Shown here in pieces: positions 1-9,775 of a DNA stretch of 64,000 nt; positions within the stretch are counted from its first letter, which is position 1, and each line of letters begins with the position of its first letter. Under the pieces are notes generated by a model. It searched no databases. It was not told the origin of the DNA and saw only the letters and a list, made by a program, of their open reading frames with translations. Source of the stretch: Sphingobacterium sp. FBM7-1 (GTDB lineage Bacteria > Bacteroidota > Bacteroidia > Sphingobacteriales > Sphingobacteriaceae); the NCBI RefSeq assembly GCF_020687765.1, contig NZ_JAJEWJ010000006.1, forward strand, positions 1-64,000. The letters run 5' to 3'. Both the position numbers and the translations under genes were made by a program.

Positions 1-110
1 TTCAGGTGCCTATATCGGCGGTGTCTACCTCTTCCCATTCCGAACAGAGCAGTCAAGCCCGCCAGAGCCGATGGTACTGCCGTAACAGGTGGGAGAGTAG
101 GTCGGCGCCA
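1..110 (+). rRNA. rrf: 5S ribosomal RNA
   Basis: This is the 5S rRNA of the large ribosomal subunit. The conserved central block (CCCATTCCGAACAGAGCAG region at about 34-53) and the conserved 3' part (GATGGTACTG, then GGGAGAGTAGGTCG) are plain. The ends GGTGCC and GGCGCC pair as the terminal helix. The gene begins at or within a base or two of the window edge, so the 16S and 23S genes presumably lie just outside. A strong terminator follows directly. Confidence 0.95.
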
Positions 111-120
111 AATTTTATAC

Positions 121-155
121 AAGCCCCTGCAGTTAGCTGCAGGGGCTTTTTTTAT
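121..155 (+). terminator. Rho-independent terminator of the rRNA operon
   Basis: A 12-bp perfect stem (AAGCCCCTGCAG at 121-132 with CTGCAGGGGCTT at 137-148) has a 4-base loop and is followed by a run of T. It ends the rRNA operon before the efflux operon. Confidence 0.93.
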
Positions 156-236
156 AATGAAATTTTTACAAATTAATCCCAGCAAATTACGGTATCTTGT
201 AGGCTGTCTCCTTATAGATGAAGTTTCAAGATAATT

Positions 237-1295
237 ATGACGAAGAGATTTGCAACGGTTTTTATTGTTATCGTATTGATAATAGCTGGGTTGGTGACCT
301 ATCGCTTGATAGAAAATAGTGAAAAAGATGCCGAAAATGCGTTAAGTCAGAGACGCGTAGATTCCAAAATATATGGTATGGTGGTGACGGGGAAGCCGTT
401 TTCTGACTTTTTGTCTTTATCGGGTTCTATAGAGCCTAATGAAGTTATTGGTTTGCGTTCAGAAATTTCGGGAATTGTAGAAGAGTTGAACTTTTCAGAG
501 GGTGGTAACGTTTCTAAAGGCCAATTATTGATTAAAATCAATGATGCTGAATTAAAGGCGCAACTAGCGCAGGCTAAAACAGCCAATAGTTTGGCGGAAG
601 AGAATGAGCGGAGAGCGAAGCTTCTTTTAGAGAAGGAAGCCATTAGTCAGGAGGAATATGACATTGCCAGCGCCGACTACCGCACGACGGAATCACAAAT
701 TCAGCTTATTGCGGCACAATTAACTAAAACCGCTATTCGTGCCCCCTTTTCGGGAACGATCGGTTTGCGGAATATATCGCAAGGAAGTTATATTACACCT
801 ACTACCGATATTGCACAACTCGTGGATGTCAGTAAAGTAAAGTTAGAGTTTGCTATTCCAGAACGTTACGCGGCCGAAGTAAAAAATGGTATTTCCGTAC
901 GTTTTACCGTACAAGGTACAAATGCTGCATTTACAGCAAAGATATACGCGGTGGAGCCATTAGTAGAAACAGCAACACGGACCTTACGTGTTCGGGCATT
1001 GGCGGACAATAGAGATAGTCGCCTTATTCCGGGTACGTTTGCAAATGTTATTTTCCCATTAGGGACGATAGAAAATGGTTTGTTGGTTCCGGCAGAGGCG
1101 TTAATTCCTATCCAAAATGGTAAAAAGATTTTTATTAAGAAAGATGGAGTGGCAAAGGAGATTTTGGTCGAAACAGGCGCGCGTACAGATGCGGATGTCT
1201 TAGTGTCTAAAGGTTTAAATGAAGGAGATACTGTGTTGACATCGGGTGTTATGTCATTACGTGACGGAAGTCCAGTGCATGTAACTTTGCGGTAA
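237..1295 (+). CDS. RND efflux periplasmic adaptor (membrane fusion protein)
   Basis: This is the periplasmic adaptor that links an RND inner-membrane pump to a TolC-type outer-membrane channel. At 352 residues it has the usual family length. It shows an N-terminal membrane anchor or signal (about residues 5-22), a lipoyl/biotinyl-like hairpin half containing SGIVEELNFSEGGNVSKGQ (about 80-100), an alpha-helical hairpin rich in Ala, Glu and Lys (about 105-160), the second lipoyl half (IRAPFSGTIGLR) and C-terminal beta-barrel/MP domains. It is first in a three-gene operon with the pump 13 bases downstream. No TetR-type repressor is seen nearby. Substrate is unknown. MexE/AcrA-like function is inferred from family. 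Confidence 0.92.
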   Translation: MTKRFATVFIVIVLIIAGLVTYRLIENSEKDAENALSQRRVDSKIYGMVVTGKPFSDFLSLSGSIEPNEVIGLRSEISGIVEELNFSEGGNVSKGQLLIKINDAELKAQLAQAKTANSLAEENERRAKLLLEKEAISQEEYDIASADYRTTESQIQLIAAQLTKTAIRAPFSGTIGLRNISQGSYITPTTDIAQLVDVSKVKLEFAIPERYAAEVKNGISVRFTVQGTNAAFTAKIYAVEPLVETATRTLRVRALADNRDSRLIPGTFANVIFPLGTIENGLLVPAEALIPIQNGKKIFIKKDGVAKEILVETGARTDADVLVSKGLNEGDTVLTSGVMSLRDGSPVHVTLR

Positions 1296-1308
1296 ATAAA
1301 GGGTTGTC

Positions 1309-4300
1309 ATGAGTTTATCTACATTAAGTATAAAGCGTCCGGTTCTAGCGATTGTTATGAATTTACTGTTAATCCTTTTCGGGATTATCGGGTATACATT
1401 TCTAGGAGTAAGGGAATACCCCTCCATTGATCCTGCTCAAATTTCTGTACGCACAAATTATGCTGGTGCAAATGCGGATATTATTGAATCTCAAATAACG
1501 GAACCTCTTGAAAAATCTATTAATTCAATCGATGGAATTCGTAATATATCGTCCTCGAGTAGTCAGGGAGCGAGTAATATCACTATCGAATTTAACTTAG
1601 ATAAGGATCTTGAGGCAGCAGCTAACGATGTGCGTGATAAGGTCTCTCAAGCGCTGCGGAATTTACCCCAGGACATTGACGCTCCTCCCGTGGTGTCTAA
1701 AGCGGATGCCGACTCGGAGCCGATCATCACCATGACCGTTCAAAGCACGACAAGAAATGTATTGGAGTTATCGGACTATGCTGACAATGTAATAGCACAG
1801 CGCTTACAAACTATTCCGGGTGTGAGTTCGGTGCGTATCTGGGGACAACGTAAATATGCTATGCGTCTTTGGATTGACCCTGTTCGTCTGGCGTCTTACG
1901 GGCTTACTGTATTGGATGTGCGCACTGCTTTGAATAATCAAAACGTGGAACTACCGTCGGGAGTATTGACGGGCGCAAATACAGAGCTAGCTGTTAAAAC
2001 GCTAGGGAATATGTCTACCGAGGAGGAGTTTAATAATATCGTTATTCGAGCAGAGAAAAATAGAGTGGTGCGCCTGGCAGACGTCGGGCAAGCGGCAATG
2101 GAAGCGGAGAATTTCGAGACAAAGATGTCTGACTCGGGATACCCGATGGTTGCGCTAGCGATTATTCCGCAACCAGGCACCAATTATATTGAGATCGCAG
2201 AGCAGTTTTACGAAGAATATGATAAGTTGCAAGAGGATTTGCCACCGGGTTTTGAATTGAATATTGCGATGGATAACACGCAATTCGTCCGAAATTCCGT
2301 TTTTGAAGTTGTGGAAACTTTAATTATTGCGATCGTTTTGGTGGTGTTGATTATCTACGTATTCTTCCGTAACTGGTCGATTGCTTTCCGGCCATTGGTC
2401 GACATCCCGGTGTCTTTAATTGCTACTTTTTTCATTATGTACCTTTGTGGCTTTTCGATCAATGTGCTGACATTGTTAGCTATTGTGTTGGCTACGGGGC
2501 TAGTGGTGGATGACGGTATTGTGGTTACGGAGAATATCTTTAAGAAGGTAGAGGGGGGTATGCCGCCTATTGAAGCAGCTATAAAAGGCTCCAATGAGAT
2601 TTTTTTTGCGGTTATTTCAATTTCTATAACCTTAGCTGCTGTGTTTTTGCCTGTCATATTTTTGGAGGGTTTCGTCGGACGTCTATTTAGGGAGTTTGGC
2701 GTCGTTATTGGGGCTGCTGTTTTGATTTCTGCATTTGTATCCTTATCCCTAACACCGATGCTCAACGCTTACTTAATGAAAGGCGGGGAGCAGCAAAAAT
2801 CTAAATTTTACAACAAAACAGAACGCTATTTTCAGATGATGAATAAAGAATATGAAAATTCTTTGCGTGGATTCTTGAAAATAAAATGGTTAAGTTTTGG
2901 CGTGATTTTAGGATGTTTTGCACTGATCTATTTCTTTTATTTAGTACTTCCAAAAGAGACGGCGCCTTATGATGATAGAAGTTATATTCGTTTAAATGCT
3001 ACTGCGCCAGAAGGTGTTTCTTACGATTATATGGATCGCTTTATGACCGAGCTAACAACGCTTATTAATGATTCTGTTCCTGAAAAAAACGTCAGTCTCG
3101 TGGTAACTTCTCCCGGATTTGGTACAGCATCTGCCAATAGTGGTTTTGTGAGGTTGGGGTTGGTACAGCCTGATGAACGTTCGCGTACACAGCAGGAAAT
3201 TGCAGCGGATCTTTCGCGATTGACCAAGTCTTATTCCGAAGCAAGGGTCTCGGTGTCACAGCAACCCACGATATCTGTTAATAGGCGCGGCGGGTTGCCT
3301 TTGCAATACATTATTCAGGCGCCTAATTTTGAGAAGTTGGAAGAAAAAATTCCGGAGTTTATGGAAGAGCTGTCGAAAGACAGAACATTTTCGGTGGTGG
3401 ATGTTAACTTAAAATTTAATAAGCCAGAAGTTTATGTAACGATTGATCGGGATCGGGCACATTCCATGGGAGTTTCGGTATTGGATATCGCGCAGACCCT
3501 ACAAATGTCTCTGTCGGGACAACGATTTGGTTATTTTATGATGAACGGAAAGCAGTATCAAGTTATGGGACAGTTTGATAGAAAGGATAGAGCAACTCCC
3601 ATGGATCTAGCCGCCATTTATGTGAAAAATAAAGATGGTCTTCTCATTCAATTAGATAACTTGGTCGAAATAGAGGAACGCAGTAGCCCGCCTCAGTTGT
3701 ATCATAATAATCGTTATATGTCAGCGACTGTATCAGCCGGCTTGGCGGCTGGATATAGCATGGGAGACGGTATCGCTGCTATGGACGCTATCAGCGAGAG
3801 GGTGTTGGATGCTACCTTTACGACAGACTTAGGGGGAGAAGCACGGGATTTTGTTGAAAGTAGTTCCAATACGATGTTTGCCTTCGGCCTCGCGGTACTT
3901 CTTATTTTTCTTATACTTGCTGCACAATTTGAGAGCTTTATTGACCCAATTATTATTTTGCTTACCGTGCCTATGGCTGTAGGAGGAGCCTTGTTTTCTT
4001 TATGGTTATTTGGGCAAAGTTGGAATATTTTTAGTCAAATAGGGACGATCATGTTAATTGGTCTGGTGACGAAAAATGGGATTTTGATTGTGGAGTTTGC
4101 TAACCAACTACGGGATCAGGGCTATGAGAAATATCAAGCTGTTGTTCAAGCCTCGGAAGCACGTTTACGGCCGATATTAATGACGTCTTTAGCTATAGCA
4201 TTGGGTGCGCTCCCAATCGCACTTTCATTGGGAGCTGCCTCCACCAGTCGCGTTGGTATGGGGGTCGTTATTGTTGGGGGAACGATGTTTTCGTTAATTT

Positions 4301-4386
4301 TGACGCTATATGTTATTCCTGCTTTTTATTTAATGATGTCCAGGTCTCGAAAAAAACGACCGGAGTTTGATAATATCGAGAAATAG
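1309..4386 (+). CDS. RND family efflux pump, inner-membrane permease
   Basis: This is the proton-driven inner-membrane pump of the AcrB/MexB superfamily (HAE1-like), 1025 residues, the expected size. The first membrane helix starts at residue 12. A block of helices follows the first periplasmic loop from about residue 335, and a second block lies at about 865-1010. The proton-relay pair is visible as Asp401-Asp402 in GLVVDDGIVVTEN. The two large periplasmic loops (about 30-330 and 550-860) carry the porter and docking domains. The stop codon lies inside the start region of the downstream channel gene, so the two are probably translationally coupled. Substrate range cannot be read from the sequence. 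Confidence 0.95.
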   Translation: MSLSTLSIKRPVLAIVMNLLLILFGIIGYTFLGVREYPSIDPAQISVRTNYAGANADIIESQITEPLEKSINSIDGIRNISSSSSQGASNITIEFNLDKDLEAAANDVRDKVSQALRNLPQDIDAPPVVSKADADSEPIITMTVQSTTRNVLELSDYADNVIAQRLQTIPGVSSVRIWGQRKYAMRLWIDPVRLASYGLTVLDVRTALNNQNVELPSGVLTGANTELAVKTLGNMSTEEEFNNIVIRAEKNRVVRLADVGQAAMEAENFETKMSDSGYPMVALAIIPQPGTNYIEIAEQFYEEYDKLQEDLPPGFELNIAMDNTQFVRNSVFEVVETLIIAIVLVVLIIYVFFRNWSIAFRPLVDIPVSLIATFFIMYLCGFSINVLTLLAIVLATGLVVDDGIVVTENIFKKVEGGMPPIEAAIKGSNEIFFAVISISITLAAVFLPVIFLEGFVGRLFREFGVVIGAAVLISAFVSLSLTPMLNAYLMKGGEQQKSKFYNKTERYFQMMNKEYENSLRGFLKIKWLSFGVILGCFALIYFFYLVLPKETAPYDDRSYIRLNATAPEGVSYDYMDRFMTELTTLINDSVPEKNVSLVVTSPGFGTASANSGFVRLGLVQPDERSRTQQEIAADLSRLTKSYSEARVSVSQQPTISVNRRGGLPLQYIIQAPNFEKLEEKIPEFMEELSKDRTFSVVDVNLKFNKPEVYVTIDRDRAHSMGVSVLDIAQTLQMSLSGQRFGYFMMNGKQYQVMGQFDRKDRATPMDLAAIYVKNKDGLLIQLDNLVEIEERSSPPQLYHNNRYMSATVSAGLAAGYSMGDGIAAMDAISERVLDATFTTDLGGEARDFVESSSNTMFAFGLAVLLIFLILAAQFESFIDPIIILLTVPMAVGGALFSLWLFGQSWNIFSQIGTIMLIGLVTKNGILIVEFANQLRDQGYEKYQAVVQASEARLRPILMTSLAIALGALPIALSLGAASTSRVGMGVVIVGGTMFSLILTLYVIPAFYLMMSRSRKKRPEFDNIEK

Positions 4387-4390
4387 GTTT

Positions 4391-5695
4391 ATGAAGAGGA
4401 TATTGATTTTATTGTCTTTTGGTTTAGGCTTTTTGTGTTCGGCTAGGGGACAAGAGTTATTGCGTGTTCGGCAGGCTGTGGAACTTGCATTGGAAAATAA
4501 TTATGACATAAAGTTGTCTCAAAATGCTTTACTTGTCGCGCAGGAAAACAAAACCTATGGTAACGCCGGAATGCTCCCCCAGGTAACCGCAGACTTGGTG
4601 CAGAATAATAGTGTGCAAAATACTACGCAACTGCAGAGTAGCGGCCTAGAACGTTCGTTGGATAATGCCCGAAATAATAACTTAAACTATGGGATAAACT
4701 TAGGCTGGACAATTTTTGATGGTTTGGGAATGTTCGCTCGCTATGAAAAACTTCAAGAATTAGAAAAGCAAGGCGATTTAAATTTGAAGAAAACGGTATT
4801 GACCACGGTAGGGGATGTTATTACGGTATATTATACGATTGTGGAACAACAAAATCTCTTGTCGGCGTTGGATTCTAGTATTCTTATTTCGAAAGAGCGA
4901 CTCCGCACAGCGGAAAACAGGTTTTCTATCGGTAAAGCTGCGAAATTGGAAGTTTTGAATGTGCAGGTTAATTTAAATGAGGATATTTCCGCCCGGTTGA
5001 GACAGGTAGAAACGGTAACGAATTTAAAGACTATGCTGAATAGTATACTCGCTAGAGATTTAGATATAGACTTCCTTGTTGATACCGAAGTGGGTATCGA
5101 CGAAGAACTGATATATGGAGATTTGTTGGAAAGGGCGGATCAGTTTAATCCCGATTTACAGATGATTGTCCTCAATAAAAAGCTTGCTGAATTGGATTTG
5201 AAAGAAGTGAAATCGACACGTTACCCTACGGTACGTCTAAATAGCGGCTATAACTTTGGCCGGTCAGAATCTAGCTTAGGGTTCGTCGCGCGTTCTAATT
5301 CGCGAGGGCTGACCTATGGATTGACGGCGTCGGTCAATATTTTTGATGGCTTGAACCAACGCCGTAACGAACGTATTGCTAAAATTCAAATCGATAACGC
5401 GGCATTACAGGTTGAGCAACAACGTTTAGCGGTGCAAACCGGTTTAAAGACAGCTTATGAGACATACCTCACCAATATAGAACTCGTTAAATTGGAGGAG
5501 AAGAATGAAAATATCGCACGTGAAAATCTAGAAATTACGTTGGCGAAATACACAATCGGCTCGATTAGCGCGGTGGAGTTCAGGGATGCTCAAGAAAATT
5601 TTATAAATGCGATTGCTAGATTTAATGCAGCTCAGCTCCAAGCGAAGTTGTCCGAAATACAATTGAAAGAACTTGTGGGGCAGATAGATTTTTAA
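4391..5695 (+). CDS. TolC family outer-membrane efflux protein
   Basis: This is the outer-membrane channel of the tripartite pump. The ATG at 4391 gives a clean signal peptide (KRILILLSFGLGFLCSARG) and 434 residues. A longer reading from 4367 would overlap the pump gene and spoil the signal, so 4391 is preferred. The two internally similar halves typical of TolC/OEP proteins are visible: each half has a long helical stretch and an NFG or NIFDG-like beta segment (GWTIFDGLGMF and SVNIFDGLNQR). The gene closes the operon and faces carB across a shared terminator. Confidence 0.92.
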   Translation: MKRILILLSFGLGFLCSARGQELLRVRQAVELALENNYDIKLSQNALLVAQENKTYGNAGMLPQVTADLVQNNSVQNTTQLQSSGLERSLDNARNNNLNYGINLGWTIFDGLGMFARYEKLQELEKQGDLNLKKTVLTTVGDVITVYYTIVEQQNLLSALDSSILISKERLRTAENRFSIGKAAKLEVLNVQVNLNEDISARLRQVETVTNLKTMLNSILARDLDIDFLVDTEVGIDEELIYGDLLERADQFNPDLQMIVLNKKLAELDLKEVKSTRYPTVRLNSGYNFGRSESSLGFVARSNSRGLTYGLTASVNIFDGLNQRRNERIAKIQIDNAALQVEQQRLAVQTGLKTAYETYLTNIELVKLEEKNENIARENLEITLAKYTIGSISAVEFRDAQENFINAIARFNAAQLQAKLSEIQLKELVGQIDF

Positions 5696-5739
5696 AACCG
5701 CCTAGGAGAGTCTTATTAACCGTGGACACTGTGGAAAGT

Positions 5740-5790
5740 ACAATAAAACAATAAAACCCGTCTTGAAGACGGGTTTTATTGTTTTATTGT
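5740..5790. terminator. Bidirectional terminator between the efflux operon and carB
   Basis: A 25-bp perfect inverted repeat (5740-5764 with 5766-5790) has a GC core CCCGTC/GACGGG and A/T-rich flanks that supply a U-run in both directions. The carB stop codon (5784-5786, minus strand) sits inside the right arm. Confidence 0.9.
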
Positions 5791-8603
5791 GCGTTCAAGA
5801 ACATCGACTTTTTATTGTATAGTTCTCTAAAATAAGGATCATGTAAATCTTTGATGAATCGAATCGCCTCACCTGTCGACTTCATTTCGGGGCCTAGCTG
5901 TTTATCGACTTCAGGGAATTTGCTAAAGGAGAATACCGGCTCTTTAATAGCATATCCCTGTAACTTCCGTTCAATTTTAAAGTCTTTCAGCTTATTAACG
6001 CCTAACATTACTTTGGTAGCAATGTTTATATAAGGAACGTCATAGGCTTTTGCGATAAACGGAACAGTACGGGAAGCGCGTGGATTAGCTTCGATCACAT
6101 ATACATCTTCACCCTTTACGGCAAATTGGATATTCAACAATCCTCTTACGTTAAGTGCTTTTGCTAACCGAATAGAATATTCTTCCATCTTCTGTTGCAC
6201 GTTTTCGGACAAGCTAAACGGAGGAAGTACTGCAGAAGAGTCGCCGGAATGGATACCTGCGGGTTCTATATGTTCCATCATACCAATGATATGGACATCT
6301 TCGCCATCACAGATAGAGTCTGACTCTGCCTCTTCGGCGCGATCTAAGAAATGGTCAATTAGAATTTGATTACCCGGTAAGTTTTTCAATAAATTAACGA
6401 CCGCTTTTTCTAAATCCTCATCGTTGATAACGATACTCATTCCTTGTCCACCCAAAACATACGAAGGACGAACCAATACCGGATATCCGACTTGTTCAGC
6501 CACTTTCAATGCTTCTTCAGCGGAGGTCGCAACACCATATTTCGGATACGGAATATCTAACTCTTTTAACAGATCGGAAAAACGACCACGATCTTCGGCT
6601 AAGTCCATGTCGTTAAAGGAGGTGCCGATAATTTTAACGCCGAGTGCCTGTAAACGTTCCGCCATTTTCAAAGCAGTTTGTCCACCTAGTTGTACAATAA
6701 CTCCTTCGGGCTTTTCTAACTCAATGATTTCACGTACGTGTTCCCAGAATACCGGTTCAAAATATAGCTTATCGGCCATGTTAAAGTCTGTAGATACCGT
6801 TTCTGGGTTACAGTTTACCATGATGGATTCATAACCAGCCTCTTTAGCGGCAATTAGTCCGTGTACACAAGAATAGTCGAATTCAATTCCCTGACCTATA
6901 CGGTTAGGGCCAGAACCTAATACAATGATTTTCTTTTTGTCGGAAGCCACGGATTCGTTCTCGTCCTCGAAAGTCGAATAGTAGTAAGGTGTGTGTGCAG
7001 GGAATTCTGCTGCACAAGTATCCACCATTTTGTATACCCGATTGATACCTAGTTCTTTTCGACGTGCATATACATCATCTTCGCTTACATTACCTAGTAA
7101 CCAAGAGATTTGTAAATCGGAATAACCTTTTTGTTTTAGTGTGAGGAAGAAGTCACGTGGGATGTTGTTTAACTGATACCTACGTAGTTCGGTTTCCAGC
7201 TGGACCAGTTCTTGAATCTGAATTAAAAACCATTTGTCTATACGGGTTGCTTTACGAATAGATTCCAAAGGAACTCCAAGCTCAAATGCATCTTTGATGT
7301 GGAATACCCTATCGGAGCTTGGATGCTCCAAGCTATCCATGATTTCCTCTAAGTTGCGTAGTTGACGGCCGTCAGCCCCCAATCCTCCGCGATTAGTTTC
7401 TAACGATTGACATGCTTTTTGTAGTGCTTCTATAAAAGTACGACCAATTGCCATAACTTCACCGACCGCTTTCATCTGTAAACCTAGCTCTTTATTCGCG
7501 CCTTTAAACTTGTCGAAGTTAAAACGTGGAATCTTAACAATGACGTAGTCTAAAGTAGGCTCAAAGTAAGCGGATGTCGTCTTTGTGATTTGATTCTGTA
7601 GCTCATCCAAATTGTATCCAATAGCGAGTTTCGCGGCGATTTTTGCAATAGGATAACCTGTCGCTTTCGAAGCTAACGCAGAAGATCGCGATACGCGAGG
7701 GTTGATTTCGATCGCGATGATGTCTTCGTTTTCAGGGTTTACCGAAAACTGTACGTTACATCCACCAGCAAAGTTGCCGATAGAGCGCATCATGCGAATA
7801 GCTTGATTACGCATTTCTTGATAACATTTATCACTAATGGTCATACCAGGAGCCACTGTGATCGAATCTCCTGTGTGGATACCCATAGGGTCAAAGTTTT
7901 CAATCGTACAAATAATAATTACATTATCGTTTGTATCACGCAGTAACTCTAATTCAAATTCCTTCCATCCTAATACAGCTTGCTCTACGAGTACTTCGTG
8001 GGTAGGAGAGGCATGTAAACCTCTATTTAGCGCGGCGTCAAAATCTTCTTTTTTGTGAACAAACCCACCTCCTGTACCTGCTAATGTATAGGATGGGCGG
8101 ATAACTAACGGGTAACCTATTTCCTGTGCAGCTTCTTTACCTTCCAAGAAAGAATTTGCAATTTTTGAGTTTGCAACGCCTACACCGATATCCACCATGA
8201 GTTGACGAAACTCTTCTCGGTTCTCTGTTTTTTCAATAGCGGCTACATCAACTCCGATAACTTTTACGTTATATTTATCCCACAAGCCGATATTGGAAGC
8301 CTCTATACAGAGGTTTAAGGCTGTTTGCCCACCCATAGTGGGGAGTACCGCATCAATTTGTTGTTCTTGGAGAATCTGTTCGATGCTCTCACAAGTAAGG
8401 GGTAATAAATAAACATGGTCTGCAATAACCTTGTCGGTCATAATTGTTGCAGGATTGGAATTGATGATGGACACTTTAATACCTTCTTCCTTTAAAGAAA
8501 GAGCAGCTTGTGATCCAGAATAATCAAATTCACAGGCTTGACCGATAACGATAGGACCTGAACCAATAATTAAAACGGAGTTAATGGAGGTGTTTCTAGG
8601 CAT
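5784..8603 (-). CDS. carB: Carbamoyl-phosphate synthase large subunit, short form
   Basis: This subunit makes carbamoyl phosphate from bicarbonate, ammonia (glutamine-derived, delivered by CarA) and two ATP, for pyrimidine and arginine synthesis. The two homologous ATP-grasp halves are clear: the N-terminal half opens with VLIIGSGPIVIGQACEFDYSG and the second with IIVLGSGPNRIGQGIEFDYS near residue 560. The protein is 939 residues and ends just after the second synthetase unit. E. coli CarB (1073) has a further allosteric domain of about 135 residues that is absent here. The reading frame ends at a terminator, so this is not an obvious truncation. carA is not in the window. Start ATG at 8603. 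Confidence 0.95.
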   Translation of the reverse strand: MPRNTSINSVLIIGSGPIVIGQACEFDYSGSQAALSLKEEGIKVSIINSNPATIMTDKVIADHVYLLPLTCESIEQILQEQQIDAVLPTMGGQTALNLCIEASNIGLWDKYNVKVIGVDVAAIEKTENREEFRQLMVDIGVGVANSKIANSFLEGKEAAQEIGYPLVIRPSYTLAGTGGGFVHKKEDFDAALNRGLHASPTHEVLVEQAVLGWKEFELELLRDTNDNVIIICTIENFDPMGIHTGDSITVAPGMTISDKCYQEMRNQAIRMMRSIGNFAGGCNVQFSVNPENEDIIAIEINPRVSRSSALASKATGYPIAKIAAKLAIGYNLDELQNQITKTTSAYFEPTLDYVIVKIPRFNFDKFKGANKELGLQMKAVGEVMAIGRTFIEALQKACQSLETNRGGLGADGRQLRNLEEIMDSLEHPSSDRVFHIKDAFELGVPLESIRKATRIDKWFLIQIQELVQLETELRRYQLNNIPRDFFLTLKQKGYSDLQISWLLGNVSEDDVYARRKELGINRVYKMVDTCAAEFPAHTPYYYSTFEDENESVASDKKKIIVLGSGPNRIGQGIEFDYSCVHGLIAAKEAGYESIMVNCNPETVSTDFNMADKLYFEPVFWEHVREIIELEKPEGVIVQLGGQTALKMAERLQALGVKIIGTSFNDMDLAEDRGRFSDLLKELDIPYPKYGVATSAEEALKVAEQVGYPVLVRPSYVLGGQGMSIVINDEDLEKAVVNLLKNLPGNQILIDHFLDRAEEAESDSICDGEDVHIIGMMEHIEPAGIHSGDSSAVLPPFSLSENVQQKMEEYSIRLAKALNVRGLLNIQFAVKGEDVYVIEANPRASRTVPFIAKAYDVPYINIATKVMLGVNKLKDFKIERKLQGYAIKEPVFSFSKFPEVDKQLGPEMKSTGEAIRFIKDLHDPYFRELYNKKSMFLNAQ

Positions 8604-8861
8604 TATTTCTCTTGTTCAAAAAATTAATTATCAATTTGTTGTAGACAAAAGCAAACGAAAAAATGCCTTTTAGAGGGAAGTATTCCGACTGCTTTGTCGG
8701 AGTGCAAAGTTACATCTTTTTTGATATAAATATGCTTTATTTTGAAAACTAATATTTTTTGTAGGGTATAGGCTGACATTTTATCCGCTATGGGAATTCT
8801 TCCAAGGAAACATGGAATAACCGTGACATATGATAGGACTATTTTTTAGGAGAATAATGTG

Positions 8862-8869
8862 TAACTTTG
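8862..8869 (+). promoter_or_regulatory. Bacteroidota-type -7 element of lipA
   Basis: TAACTTTG matches the TAnnTTTG -7 consensus. It ends only 4 bases before the lipA ATG, so the transcript may be leaderless or nearly so. Confidence 0.55.
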
Positions 8870-8873
8870 TGAC

Positions 8874-9755
8874 ATGATTGAACTACCTGTAATTCCAGCA
8901 ACCGAAACGCAGCGTAAACCCGATTGGTTGCGTGTGAAGCTTCCCGTTGGTAAAGAATATCGCCATGTTCGTAGTCTCGTAGATGAGCATAAACTGCATA
9001 CTATATGTGAGAGTGGAAATTGTCCAAATATGGGAGAATGTTGGGGTGCTGGGACGGCTACATTTATGATATTAGGGAATATTTGTACCCGTTCATGCTC
9101 TTTTTGCGCCGTAGCAACGGGTCGCCCACTAGCTGTAGATTTGGATGAGCCTAATCGGGTAGCACAGTCAGTCAAGTTAATGCAGGTGAAGCATTGTGTC
9201 ATCACATCGGTAGATCGGGATGATTTGAAAGATGGTGGATCAATCATATGGGCAGAGACGGTAAAGGCTATCCGTAGAGAGAGTCCGGAAACAACCTTGG
9301 AAACGTTGATTCCTGATTTTAAAGGGCAATGGGAAAACTTAGCACGCGTTTTGGAAGTACGTCCGGAAGTCGTTTCGCATAATTTAGAAACTGTACGGCG
9401 GTTGACACGTGAGGTACGTATTCAAGCAAAATATGATCGTTCGTTGGAATGTTTGCGTCGCATTGCCGAGGCGGGCTTGCGTACCAAATCGGGTATTATG
9501 TTAGGATTTGGCGAAACGGAGGAGGATGTTATCGAAGCCATGCAAGACTTATATAATGTAGGTGTAGATATCCTTACGATAGGACAATACCTGCAGCCGA
9601 CAAAAGCTCACCATCCCGTAGTGGAATGGATTACACCAGCACAATTTGCAAAGTACCAGCAGATAGGTTTGGAGATGGGATTTAAATATGTTGAATCAGG
9701 ACCCTTAGTGCGCTCTTCGTATCACGCAGAAAAGCATTTGTTTGATATGCAGTAA
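8874..9755 (+). CDS. lipA: Lipoyl synthase
   Basis: A radical SAM enzyme that inserts two sulfurs into octanoyl groups on lipoyl-dependent enzymes. Both iron-sulfur sites are intact: the auxiliary cluster cysteines 45, 50 and 56 in [12 protein letters not shown], and the radical SAM cysteines 71, 75 and 78 in CTRSCSFC. The C-terminal RSSYHAE carries the conserved serine ligand. Its 293 residues fit the family. It is monocistronic, with a -7 promoter element abutting the start. lipB is not in the window. Confidence 0.97.
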   Translation: MIELPVIPATETQRKPDWLRVKLPVGKEYRHVRSLVDEHKLHTICESGNCPNMGECWGAGTATFMILGNICTRSCSFCAVATGRPLAVDLDEPNRVAQSVKLMQVKHCVITSVDRDDLKDGGSIIWAETVKAIRRESPETTLETLIPDFKGQWENLARVLEVRPEVVSHNLETVRRLTREVRIQAKYDRSLECLRRIAEAGLRTKSGIMLGFGETEEDVIEAMQDLYNVGVDILTIGQYLQPTKAHHPVVEWITPAQFAKYQQIGLEMGFKYVESGPLVRSSYHAEKHLFDMQ

Positions 9756-9775
9756 GTAAGAAAGATACATTGTAT

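Noticed and set aside
8604..8873. Possible regulatory RNA in the carB-lipA gap
   Set aside because: A/T-rich, no stable hairpin or known riboswitch core seen; carB leader promoter not clear.
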